Below, piece by piece: positions 35,440 through 42,523 of a stretch of DNA of 64,000 nt. Every line of letters starts with the position of its first letter. Within the stretch, counting starts at the first letter, position 1. Source of the stretch: Lachnospiraceae bacterium (GTDB lineage Bacteria > Bacillota_A > Clostridia > Lachnospirales > Lachnospiraceae); NCBI GenBank assembly GCA_004556565.1, contig SFGN01000004.1:91466-155465 (forward strand), in the 5' to 3' direction. The notes under the pieces were generated by a model. The model worked only from the letters and a program-made list of their open reading frames with translations, searched no databases and was not told where the DNA came from. A program made the translations under genes and the position numbers.

Positions 35440-36783
35440 ATGGACTATACGAAAAAAATCATCCGCCAGTCTAATTACTGGTATAATGATGGACTGAGAA
35501 AGGCACAGATACGGGATATGTCAGGTGCAGTGCTTTCTCTTCGTCGGAGTCTGCAGTATCACAGGGGAAACATAGCGGCAAGAAATTTACTTGGACTGGT
35601 GTATTTTGGCAGGGGCGAGGTTTCGGAAGCTCTTGTGGAATGGATCCTCAGTAAAAATCTACAGCCGCGGGATAATATCGCCAATAAATATATCGAGATG
35701 GTTCAGGAGGCAGCCGATGAGCTGGAAGTCATGAACGAGGCGGTAAAAAAGTACAACCAGTGTCTGATTTACTGTACGCAGGACGGGGAAGATATGGCGA
35801 TTATTCAGTTGAAAAAGGTGATCGCGGCACATCCGAACTTTTTGAAAGCACATCAGCTTCTGGCACTGCTTTACATGAAGGCGGGGAAATATCCCGAAGC
35901 ACAGCAGGCATTGCGCCACGCGCGCAGGCTGGACACTACGAATGAGATAACGCTCAGATATATGCAGGAGCTGTCACAGCGTTCCGGCAGGCAGAACGGT
36001 AAAAAAAGCAAGAGAAAAAGAAATAAAGCAGACCGCGTGGAATATCGTGTCGGAAATGATACAGTGATCCAGCCGATTCACAATTTCGTTCAGGAGGCTG
36101 CCAAACAGATAAGGATCGTGAATTTTGTGGCAGGACTGCTCATAGGCGCAGCTGTCATAGGCTTTCTGGTAATGCCGGCAATTGAAAGCAGCCAGATCGA
36201 GCGGAAGAATGAGCAGATCCGTGAGCATAGCCAGCGGATTAATTCCTTAGAGGCGCAGGTCAGTGCACAGACCAGACTGCTGGATAATTACCGGGCGGCA
36301 GATGCAGATTCGGCGGAAGCGGCGCAGAATGCTGCTTCTACAGCGGACAGCTATGAGCATCTGTTGAATGCGGCGGAACAATATGCTTCAGGAAGCTACT
36401 CTGAGGATGTGATTGCAGATTCACTGCTTAACGTCAGAAGAGACTGCCTTGGAACAGGCGGGCAGATGCAGTATGACAGTCTTGTCAGCGAGGTTTTCCC
36501 TGTTGCATGTGAGATACGTTATGGATCAGGGACAGAATCATTGAATGTGGCAAATTATGCGACAGCTGTCGATCATCTCCTGAGAGTTGTAATGATGAAT
36601 GAATCTTATGATGACGGCGGAGCATTGCTGAAGCTGGCTCAGGCATGTCTTGGCAACGGGGACTCTGCTTCGGCTACAAATTATTTCCGGCGTGTCATGG
36701 AATTATTTCCGGGCACGGATAATGCGGCACAGGCATCGGCAGGGCTGGATGCGATCGCGCAGTCCGGGCAGAATCAGAATTGA
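35440..36783 (+). CDS. TPR membrane protein
   Basis: A 447-residue protein. An N-terminal cytoplasmic tetratricopeptide domain (about 1-180; AVLSLRRSLQYHRGNIAARNLLG, QLLALLYMKAGKYPEAQQALRHA), a very basic linker (KKSKRKRNK), one membrane segment (FVAGLLIGAAVIGFLVMPA, near 228-246), a coiled-coil stretch (EQIREHSQRINSLEAQVSAQ) and a C-terminal, external TPR-like region. It probably acts as a scaffold bridging cytoplasm and envelope; its position just before the spoIIA operon may hint at sporulation or division but is not proof. Confidence 0.75.
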   Translation: MDYTKKIIRQSNYWYNDGLRKAQIRDMSGAVLSLRRSLQYHRGNIAARNLLGLVYFGRGEVSEALVEWILSKNLQPRDNIANKYIEMVQEAADELEVMNEAVKKYNQCLIYCTQDGEDMAIIQLKKVIAAHPNFLKAHQLLALLYMKAGKYPEAQQALRHARRLDTTNEITLRYMQELSQRSGRQNGKKSKRKRNKADRVEYRVGNDTVIQPIHNFVQEAAKQIRIVNFVAGLLIGAAVIGFLVMPAIESSQIERKNEQIREHSQRINSLEAQVSAQTRLLDNYRAADADSAEAAQNAASTADSYEHLLNAAEQYASGSYSEDVIADSLLNVRRDCLGTGGQMQYDSLVSEVFPVACEIRYGSGTESLNVANYATAVDHLLRVVMMNESYDDGGALLKLAQACLGNGDSASATNYFRRVMELFPGTDNAAQASAGLDAIAQSGQNQN

Positions 36784-36844
36784 AATACACAGACAGAATA
36801 ATTAAGACATCATACATAACAATATGATGCAGTCAGAATACGAA

Positions 36845-36885
36845 AGAGAAGGATATGCGTAAGAGAGGCATATCCTTCTCTTTTT
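36845..36885 (+). terminator. Intrinsic terminator before spoIIA
   Basis: AGAGAAGGATATGC (36845-36858) pairs perfectly with GCATATCCTTCTCT (36868-36881), followed by TTTT. Confidence 0.9.
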
Positions 36886-36935
36886 GCTAGACAGTTCAGA
36901 AATAATATTATTAAGAGAATAAGAGGAGGAGTGAC

Positions 36936-37250
36936 ATGGAATATCAGGTTCAGGAAAACTGCCTCACCATTTTTCTGCCGAAGGAGGTAGATCATCATAA
37001 TGCGGAGATTATCCGCCAGGATGCGGACAGAGTGATTGAAAACAATCATATTAAATATGTGATTTTTGATTTTGAACAGACAGAATTTATGGACAGTTCA
37101 GGAATTGGTGCGATTATGGGAAGATACCGCATCATCCGTCTGATCGGAGGGGAAGTCTGGGCAGTGCATACGAATGCGAGAATCAGGAAAATCCTGACAA
37201 TGTCGGGAATTACAAAAATAATGCAGATATATGAGGAGGATCAGAAATGA
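36936..37250 (+). CDS. spoIIAA: Anti-anti-sigma factor SpoIIAA
   Basis: A 104-residue STAS-domain protein. FEQTEFMDSSGIGAIMGRY carries the serine that SpoIIAB phosphorylates. Unphosphorylated SpoIIAA frees sigma-F from SpoIIAB in the forespore. First gene of the conserved operon spoIIAA-spoIIAB-sigF, with AGGAGGAG before the ATG and a 4-base overlap with spoIIAB. Confidence 0.95.
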   Translation: MEYQVQENCLTIFLPKEVDHHNAEIIRQDADRVIENNHIKYVIFDFEQTEFMDSSGIGAIMGRYRIIRLIGGEVWAVHTNARIRKILTMSGITKIMQIYEEDQK

Positions 37251-37702
37251 ACAACACCAATGAAATGGAAGTGGTTTTTGACAGTTGCTCGGCAAATGAG
37301 CGGTTTGCAAGAGTTGCAGTGGCAGCATTTTTGACACAACTTAATCCTACTGTTGAAGAAGTGTCAGATGTGAAAACAGCCGTGTCAGAGGCTGTGACGA
37401 ATTCAATTATTCACGGATATGAAAACGAAATACATAAAATATCAGTTGCCTGCAGGATTGAAGGGGACAAATTCCTGATAAAAGTCTGTGACACCGGGAA
37501 GGGGATCGATGATGTCCGGCAGGCAATGACACCGATGTATACAAGCCGCCCGGATCTGGATCGTTCAGGCATGGGATTTTCTTTCATGGAGGCATTCATG
37601 GATAAACTGGAAGTGGAGTCGCAGCCGGGAATCGGAACTACAGTCAAAATGGAAAAAACAATCGGAAAAGGAAGGCATTTATGGACCGGACAGTCTCTTT
37701 AA
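37247..37702 (+). CDS. spoIIAB: Anti-sigma-F factor SpoIIAB (serine kinase)
   Basis: A 151-residue GHKL-type kinase. ATP-binding motifs are seen: EAVTNSIIHGY (N box), VCDTGKGIDD (G1) and DRSGMGFSFMEAFMD (G2). It binds and inhibits sigma-F and phosphorylates SpoIIAA. Its end overlaps the start of sigF by 22 bp, an arrangement that couples translation. Confidence 0.95.
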   Translation: MNNTNEMEVVFDSCSANERFARVAVAAFLTQLNPTVEEVSDVKTAVSEAVTNSIIHGYENEIHKISVACRIEGDKFLIKVCDTGKGIDDVRQAMTPMYTSRPDLDRSGMGFSFMEAFMDKLEVESQPGIGTTVKMEKTIGKGRHLWTGQSL

Positions 37703-38397
37703 TTAAACGGGCGCACGATGGAGATAAAGCGGCGAGGGAACAATTGGTAGAAGAAAATGTCGGACTTATCTGGTGCGTAGTGAAACGCTTTACCGGAAGA
37801 GGTGTTGAGACTGAAGATCTCTTTCAGATCGGGAGCATTGGGCTTTTAAAAGCAATTGACAAGTTCGATCTGTCCTATGACGTGAAATTCTCTACCTATG
37901 CAGTGCCAATGATTACCGGTGAAATAAAAAGGTTCCTGCGGGACAATGGAATGATAAAAGTCAGCCGTTCCCTCAAAGAACTGTCTTACAAGGCATTTCA
38001 GGCGCGGGAAAAATTACAGGAGCAGCTGGGCAGAGAGCCGGACATCGAAGAACTTGCAGAGGAGCTTAAGGTCGGAAAAGAAGAACTGGCGATGGCGATG
38101 GAGGCAGGCAGTGAAGTAGAATCGCTGCAGCGGCCGGTTTATCAGAAAGACGGAAATACCGTGCCGCTGATGGAAAAATTGACGGAAGAGGTGAACAGGG
38201 AAGAAACAGTCATCAATCATGTGGCCGTGTCACAGCTTCTCGGGGAGCTGGAAGCAGAAGAAAGGCAGCTTCTGTATCTGCGGTATTACGCTGACAAAAC
38301 TCAGTCGGAAATCGGAAAACTTATGGGAATTTCGCAGGTACAGGTGTCCCGGATGGAGAAACGTATATTGAACAGATTGAGGGAATATTTGATATGA
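37681..38397 (+). CDS. sigF: RNA polymerase forespore sigma factor F
   Basis: A 238-residue sigma-70 family factor with region 2 (EDLFQIGSIGLLKAIDKFD, KFSTYAVPMITGEIKRFLRD), region 3 and region 4 (LRYYADKTQSEIGKLMGISQVQVSRMEKRIL). As the third gene of the spoIIA operon it is sigma-F, the first forespore-specific factor. A promoter matching its own consensus lies directly after its stop codon. Confidence 0.96.
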   Translation: MDRTVSLIKRAHDGDKAAREQLVEENVGLIWCVVKRFTGRGVETEDLFQIGSIGLLKAIDKFDLSYDVKFSTYAVPMITGEIKRFLRDNGMIKVSRSLKELSYKAFQAREKLQEQLGREPDIEELAEELKVGKEELAMAMEAGSEVESLQRPVYQKDGNTVPLMEKLTEEVNREETVINHVAVSQLLGELEAEERQLLYLRYYADKTQSEIGKLMGISQVQVSRMEKRILNRLREYLI

Positions 38398-38403
38398 AAT
38401 ATC

Positions 38404-38434
38404 GCATACTACGAAATATGGCAGGGATAAAGTA
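38404..38434 (+). promoter_or_regulatory. Candidate sigma-F promoter
   Basis: GCATA (38404-38408), 16 bp, GGATAAAGTA (38425-38434), a full match to the Bacillus sigma-F -10 pattern GGnnAnAnTA. It would transcribe the 53-residue protein, spoVAA and spoVAB. Confidence 0.6.
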
Positions 38435-38508
38435 CGGCGGCACAATTTAAAAAAGAGGCGTACAGTCGGCTGAATACCGATGCCGGAGTTTAACAGGAGG
38501 ACAGTTTT

Positions 38509-38670
38509 ATGGAGAACGGAAGAAGAAAAATAAGGTTCTGCCTTGCAGGCATTGTACTGGCGGCATTAATTCTGGGAATATGCTATTACGTGCTGGATGA
38601 AGAACAGCCGGCGGCAGACACAGGCACACTTGTTGAGCATATACTGCCGGGTGGTTTGTATTCATCATAA
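38509..38670 (+). CDS. Small single-span membrane protein, probably forespore
   Basis: A 53-residue protein from ATG 38509 with AGGAGG at 38495-38500 and a TAA at 38668. A basic start MENGRRKIRF is followed by one membrane segment (CLAGIVLAALILGICYYVL) and an acidic outer tail ending LPGGLYSS. It sits between the sigma-F-type promoter and spoVAA, 44 bp before the latter, so expression in the forespore is likely. No family recognised. Confidence 0.65.
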   Translation: MENGRRKIRFCLAGIVLAALILGICYYVLDEEQPAADTGTLVEHILPGGLYSS

Positions 38671-38714
38671 CGAAATATCATTATCCGTGGAAAGGTAACA
38701 GCAGGAGGAAGCAG

Positions 38715-39380
38715 ATGTCAGAGGATAAGGAAATTTTATATATGAAGGGTGACCGGAATGTGGAGGTCACCCACAGAGATGTGACACTTGGAGATATTAT
38801 GAGTTTTGAATGCAGCCACCGCCGGATACTTACCGGAGTAAAAGCAATCCCGATTGTCCATATGCCGGAAAACGGTCCAAAGCGGTGCGTGATCTCCGTG
38901 TTAAAAATTATTTCCTGCATTCACGAAATGTATCCGGAGCTGGAAATCCAGAATCTTGGAGAGACAGACTTGATTGTCACCTATGAGAATCAGCAGACTC
39001 CGGGGAAGGTGGTGCACCTGATAAAAACCGCGGCTGTTTCAATGATCACATTCACCGGCGCGGCATTTTCCATCATGACATTTAACAACGACGTATCCGT
39101 AACTAAATTATTCTCCCAGATTTATGAGGTCATCATGGGGCATCCGGGAGATGGGTTTACGGTGCTGGAGGTCAGTTATTCGGTCGGGATTACTATAGGG
39201 ATTCTTGTATTTTTTAATCATTTCGGGAAAAAAAGGTTTTCGGCAGATCCTACACCTCTTGAAGTACAGATGAGGTTGTATGAAAATGATATCCAGGCTA
39301 CGTTGGTTGAAAATGCGTCAAGGAAGGGGGAAGAGCTGGATGTGGGGCAGACAGATTCTGTTGATATTGATAGGCCTTAG
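38715..39380 (+). CDS. spoVAA: Stage V sporulation protein AA
   Basis: A 221-residue protein: a soluble N-terminal part (EVTHRDVTLGDIMSFE, MPENGPKRCVISVLKII) and two C-terminal membrane segments, as in SpoVAA. SpoVA proteins form the channel that moves dipicolinic acid into the developing spore and out at germination. The next gene overlaps its end by 41 bp. Confidence 0.88.
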   Translation: MSEDKEILYMKGDRNVEVTHRDVTLGDIMSFECSHRRILTGVKAIPIVHMPENGPKRCVISVLKIISCIHEMYPELEIQNLGETDLIVTYENQQTPGKVVHLIKTAAVSMITFTGAAFSIMTFNNDVSVTKLFSQIYEVIMGHPGDGFTVLEVSYSVGITIGILVFFNHFGKKRFSADPTPLEVQMRLYENDIQATLVENASRKGEELDVGQTDSVDIDRP

Positions 39381-39756
39381 CGGAGGAGTGAGCGTCGCTG
39401 CAGGTTTGTTTTCCTTTATTGTCGAACTGGGAGTCGTGTCGGACTTTGCGGACAGGACACATACGGCAGACCGCATTATGTTATATGAAGACAGTACCGC
39501 ACTCGGCGGCGTGCTTGGCAATTTATTTTACCTGTTTCAGATATCCCTCCCGTTTGGAAAGGTACTGATTCCTGTTTTCGGAATCCTGTCAGGAATTTTT
39601 ACAGGATGCTGGGCAATGGCACTTGCGGAGAACCTGAATGTATTCCCTGTTTTTATCAGAAGGCTGAAGATTCTCCGGTATACGGCGGCATTTGTCATTG
39701 CGATGGCAGCAGGACGGGGAATCGGCGGTCTGATATTTTTCTCGCAGAGATGGTAG
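39340..39756 (+). CDS. spoVAB: Stage V sporulation protein AB
   Basis: A 138-residue membrane protein starting at ATG 39340 (MWGRQILL) after AGGAAGGGGG. Four membrane segments, with ISLPFGKVLIPVFGILSGIFTGCW typical of SpoVAB. It works with SpoVAA in dipicolinate transport. In many spore formers spoVAC follows directly; here an XRE regulator gene intervenes. Confidence 0.88.
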   Translation: MWGRQILLILIGLSGGVSVAAGLFSFIVELGVVSDFADRTHTADRIMLYEDSTALGGVLGNLFYLFQISLPFGKVLIPVFGILSGIFTGCWAMALAENLNVFPVFIRRLKILRYTAAFVIAMAAGRGIGGLIFFSQRW

Positions 39757-39847
39757 TCCGGTGATTTCCCGCAAATAAGGAGGCTTTTTTCTTTTACTAC
39801 ACGGATCAGGAAGAAAGCATGCAATCCGGATATATTTCGGAAAAAGG

Positions 39848-39876
39848 TTGACATACAAGAAAATTTGTGTAATAAT
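39848..39876 (+). promoter_or_regulatory. Strong sigma-A promoter of the XRE gene
   Basis: TTGACA (39848-39853), exactly 17 bp, AATAAT (39871-39876); predicted start near 39883. Confidence 0.75.
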
Positions 39877-39879
39877 TCG

Positions 39880-39897
39880 CGTATCATATCAGATACG
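39880..39897. promoter_or_regulatory. Palindromic operator over the XRE start point
   Basis: CGTATC-ATATCA-GATACG is a perfect 6+6 inverted repeat on the expected transcription start, 12 bp before the ATG. It is well placed for autorepression. Its right part ATATCAGATAC recurs at 14906 and 14927. Confidence 0.65.
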
Positions 39898-39908
39898 GAG
39901 GGTGAGAT

Positions 39909-40193
39909 ATGGATTACACATATAGGAATCAGGATTTTGAGGTCATTATTGAGGAAAAGACAAAAAGGATGAGTGACAGCATCATTGATCAGCTTATTGC
40001 TTACCGGAAGAAGCTGAAGATGACACAGCAGGATATCGCAGACGGGACAGGAATCAGAAGAGCGAATGTTGCTAGGCTTGAAGGGAAAAAGTATACGCCA
40101 ACGCTGGAAAGCCTGATGAAGTACGCAGACTGCATGGATCTGGAATTGAGTCTTAGCTTACAGGAAAAGACAGAAGATGAGACACATTCCTGA
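39909..40193 (+). CDS. XRE-family HTH regulator inside the spoVA cluster
   Basis: A 94-residue DNA-binding protein. The Cro/C1 helix-turn-helix runs from about 28 to 80 (LIAYRKKLKMTQQDIADGTG, RANVARLEGKKYTP). The N-terminal 25 residues (MDYTYRNQDFEVIIEEK) resemble antitoxin-type extensions of HigA/HipB-like proteins, but no toxin gene is adjacent. It has its own vegetative promoter and a palindrome over the start point. It separates spoVAB from spoVAC, so it may control part of this cluster or may be an inserted selfish gene. Confidence 0.88.
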   Translation: MDYTYRNQDFEVIIEEKTKRMSDSIIDQLIAYRKKLKMTQQDIADGTGIRRANVARLEGKKYTPTLESLMKYADCMDLELSLSLQEKTEDETHS

Positions 40194-40209
40194 CAGAATT
40201 AGTGCGGAT

Positions 40210-40238
40210 GTATAAATTTCCTGAATTTCCGGATACTA
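40210..40238 (+). promoter_or_regulatory. Candidate sigma-G promoter of spoVAC
   Basis: GTATA (40210-40214), 17 bp, GATACTA (40232-40238), one mismatch to the sigma-G -10 pattern CATnnTA. It lies 16 bp before the spoVAC start codon. Confidence 0.5.
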
Positions 40239-40254
40239 ACCATGAGGTGAGTAT

Positions 40255-40758
40255 ATGGATAAAAAAGAAATCAGGACAGAAACCAGGGCGGAAAGCAAGG
40301 TTGAAAAAATGAAACAGGAAAGACAGTACGAGAAATACGTCAAACAAGTGACACCGGTACATTGCCTGTGGAAAAATATGCTGAAAGCCTTTGTGACAGG
40401 AGGGGCAATCTGTACGTTGGGGCAGGTTATCTATAATTACTGTCAGGCACAGGATATGACGAAAGATGCATGCAGCGGATATACATCAATGCTTCTGGTC
40501 CTGCTCAGTATTCTTCTTACAGGGCTGAATATTTATCCGCAGATTGCAAAGTGGGGCGGCGCCGGGGCTTTAGTACCGATTACCGGGTTTGCTAATTCTG
40601 TAGCCGCACCGGCAATTGAATATAAAAAGGAAGGGCAGGTCATGGGAATCGGCTGCAAAATATTTACGATTGCAGGACCGGTCATCCTTTACGGAATATT
40701 CTCGAGCTGGGTGCTGGGGTTATTTTACTGGCTATGGAAATTGATGGGGGCAGCGTAG
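40255..40758 (+). CDS. spoVAC: Stage V sporulation protein AC
   Basis: A 167-residue protein; a charged N-terminal tail (about 40 residues) precedes membrane segments. Typical SpoVAC motifs: FVTGGAICTLGQVIYNY and GAGALVPITGFANSVAAPAIEYKKEG. In Bacillus SpoVAC behaves as a mechanosensitive channel for dipicolinate. It has GAGGTGAG before the ATG. Confidence 0.93.
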   Translation: MDKKEIRTETRAESKVEKMKQERQYEKYVKQVTPVHCLWKNMLKAFVTGGAICTLGQVIYNYCQAQDMTKDACSGYTSMLLVLLSILLTGLNIYPQIAKWGGAGALVPITGFANSVAAPAIEYKKEGQVMGIGCKIFTIAGPVILYGIFSSWVLGLFYWLWKLMGAA

Positions 40759-40790
40759 GCTGCCCTCTTTTCCTGCCATACTAGTATTAG

Positions 40791-40819
40791 GAATATATTT
40801 TTTAAAATCATACATACTA
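40791..40819 (+). promoter_or_regulatory. Candidate sigma-G promoter of spoVAD
   Basis: GAATA (40791-40795), 17 bp, CATACTA (40813-40819), a full match to the -10 pattern CATnnTA. The spacing equals that of the spoVAC promoter. Confidence 0.5.
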
Positions 40820-40885
40820 TTCCCATGACAGGGCTGATTCTTTTCCCATCTGTGATGGGATCAGCCGGAAAGGAAAGGGAATGAC

Positions 40886-41920
40886 ATGAACCAGCAGTAT
40901 CGAAAAAATACCGATTGTGTTAAGGGCAGCCAGAGCATACATTTTGCGGACAAGCCTTATATTATAAGCAGCGGTTCGGTTGTCGGAAGCAAAGAGGCAC
41001 AGGGGCCTCTGGGAAATCTGTTTGATATGTCAGATGAGGACAATCTGTTCGGAGCAAAAACATGGGAGGAAGCGGAAAGCAACATGCAGAAAGAAGCCTG
41101 TGTGCTGGCTCTTGGAAAAGCGCATGTTGAAGCAGAAGCAGTCCGGTATTTGTTCGGCGGTGACCTGCTGCGCCAGGGAATTGCTACTTCCATGGGCGTG
41201 GAGGCACTGCAGATTCCTATGTTCGGGCTTTACGGCGCCTGTTCCACATCGGGGGAAGCACTGGCACTGAGTGCTATGGCGGTGGCGGCAGGGTACGGAG
41301 AACAGATGCTGGCGGTGACATCCAGCCATTTCGGAAGTGCGGAAAAAGAATTCAGATTCCCGCTGGAATATGCGGGGCAGAGGCCGCTGTCCGCACACTG
41401 GACGGTGACAGGAAGCGGGGCATTTCTGGTCGGTATCAGAAAAAGCCATGTCCGCATAGAAGGAGTCACTGTAGGAAAAATCGTGGATTATGGGCTGAAG
41501 GATTCCCAGAACATGGGAGCCTGCATGGCACCTGCAGCCATGGACACCATAATAAAAAGTATGGAAGATTTTGGGCGTACGCCTCTTGATTACGATAAGA
41601 TAATTACAGGGGACCTTGGATATATAGGCAGGGAAATCCTGATGGATCTTACCCGTAAGCGAGGTTATGATATCCAGGAGCGGCATCTGGACTGCGGAAT
41701 GTTGATTTTTGATCGGGATAGTCAGGACACTCACGCGGGCGGGAGCGGATGCGGCTGTGCGGCTGTGACGCTTTCGGCTTATATATTACCGAAGCTGGAG
41801 AGCGGTGAATGGAAACGGATTCTCTTTGTCCCTACGGGGGCATTGATGTCTACCGTCAGCTACAATGAAGGTGCCAGCGTTCCGGGAATCGCACACGGAA
41901 TTATTCTGGAGCACTGTTAA
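40886..41920 (+). CDS. spoVAD: Stage V sporulation protein AD
   Basis: A 344-residue protein with a thiolase-like fold. The pattern GLYGACSTSGEALALSAMAV marks the pocket, and the C-terminal GGSGCGCAAVTLSAYILPKL is also characteristic. In Bacillus it binds dipicolinic acid and sits on the outside of the inner spore membrane. The gap from spoVAC (127 bp) is larger than usual and contains a forespore-type promoter. Confidence 0.95.
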   Translation: MNQQYRKNTDCVKGSQSIHFADKPYIISSGSVVGSKEAQGPLGNLFDMSDEDNLFGAKTWEEAESNMQKEACVLALGKAHVEAEAVRYLFGGDLLRQGIATSMGVEALQIPMFGLYGACSTSGEALALSAMAVAAGYGEQMLAVTSSHFGSAEKEFRFPLEYAGQRPLSAHWTVTGSGAFLVGIRKSHVRIEGVTVGKIVDYGLKDSQNMGACMAPAAMDTIIKSMEDFGRTPLDYDKIITGDLGYIGREILMDLTRKRGYDIQERHLDCGMLIFDRDSQDTHAGGSGCGCAAVTLSAYILPKLESGEWKRILFVPTGALMSTVSYNEGASVPGIAHGIILEHC

Positions 41921-41933
41921 AGGAGGATAAATC

Positions 41934-42290
41934 ATGGACTATGTGAATGCATTTTGGATCGGGGGACTTATCTGTGCGCTGGTTCAGATTCTTCTGGACC
42001 GGACAAAACTGATGCCGGGGCGGATCATGGTGCTTCTTGTCTGTACCGGTGCTGTACTTGGTTTCTGTAATGTGTATGAGCCATTCCAGGAATTTGCCAG
42101 AGCAGGGGCAAGCGTACCGCTTCTCGGATTTGGAAATGTCTTGTGGCAGGGGGTTAAAGAAGCAGTTGATAATAACGGATTTCTGGGCATTTTTCAGGGA
42201 GGGTTCAAGGCCAGCGCGGTAGGAATCTGTGCGGCGTTAGTCTTTGGATATATTGCTTCTTTCATATTTGAACCGAAAATGAAAAAATAA
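41934..42290 (+). CDS. spoVAE: Stage V sporulation protein AE
   Basis: A 118-residue membrane protein; 13 bp after spoVAD with AAAGGAGG before the ATG. GRIMVLLVCTGAVLGF and AGASVPLLGFGNVLWQG are the family pattern shared with SpoVAC. With AC and AD it forms the dipicolinate channel. Confidence 0.93.
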   Translation: MDYVNAFWIGGLICALVQILLDRTKLMPGRIMVLLVCTGAVLGFCNVYEPFQEFARAGASVPLLGFGNVLWQGVKEAVDNNGFLGIFQGGFKASAVGICAALVFGYIASFIFEPKMKK

Positions 42291-42308
42291 TGACGGAGAT
42301 GTAACTGG

Positions 42309-42401
42309 TACCCACCACCCACATAAGCAGCCTTAGCACGAAGTGCGGGACTGAAGTGCGTCAGCACGTCGAGTGCTCATGTGGTGGTGGGTTGGGTGTA
42401 A
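42309..42401. repeat. Long imperfect hairpin element after spoVAE
   Basis: ACCCACCACCCACAT (42310-42324) is complementary to ATGTGGTGGTGGGT (42379-42392) with one bulge. Inside, AGCAC/GTGCT (42335-42339 with 42373-42377) and GTGC-GTCA-GCAC form further stems. There is no T run, so it is not a simple terminator; it looks like an intergenic structured repeat. The remaining stretch to 42523 is an AT-rich leader of the next gene. Confidence 0.55.
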
Positions 42402-42523
42402 ACAGCAACTATTATATAAGTTCAGGTTAAATTTGTGTAAAATTCCGATTGTATTTAGAGGTGGATAATGGTATCGTAATAGTGTATGTAACAAAATTAC
42501 AGTTGTGACACAGGAGGAAACGT

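Noticed and set aside
36896..36920. Sigma-H promoter for spoIIA (AGAAAT ... AGAGAAT)
   Set aside because: The -35 has a mismatch in the AGGA core and the spacing (9 bp) is shorter than the usual 11-12, so support is too weak.
39909..40193. XRE gene as a HigA-type antitoxin
   Set aside because: No HigB-like or other toxin frame is adjacent on either strand; spoVA genes flank it directly.
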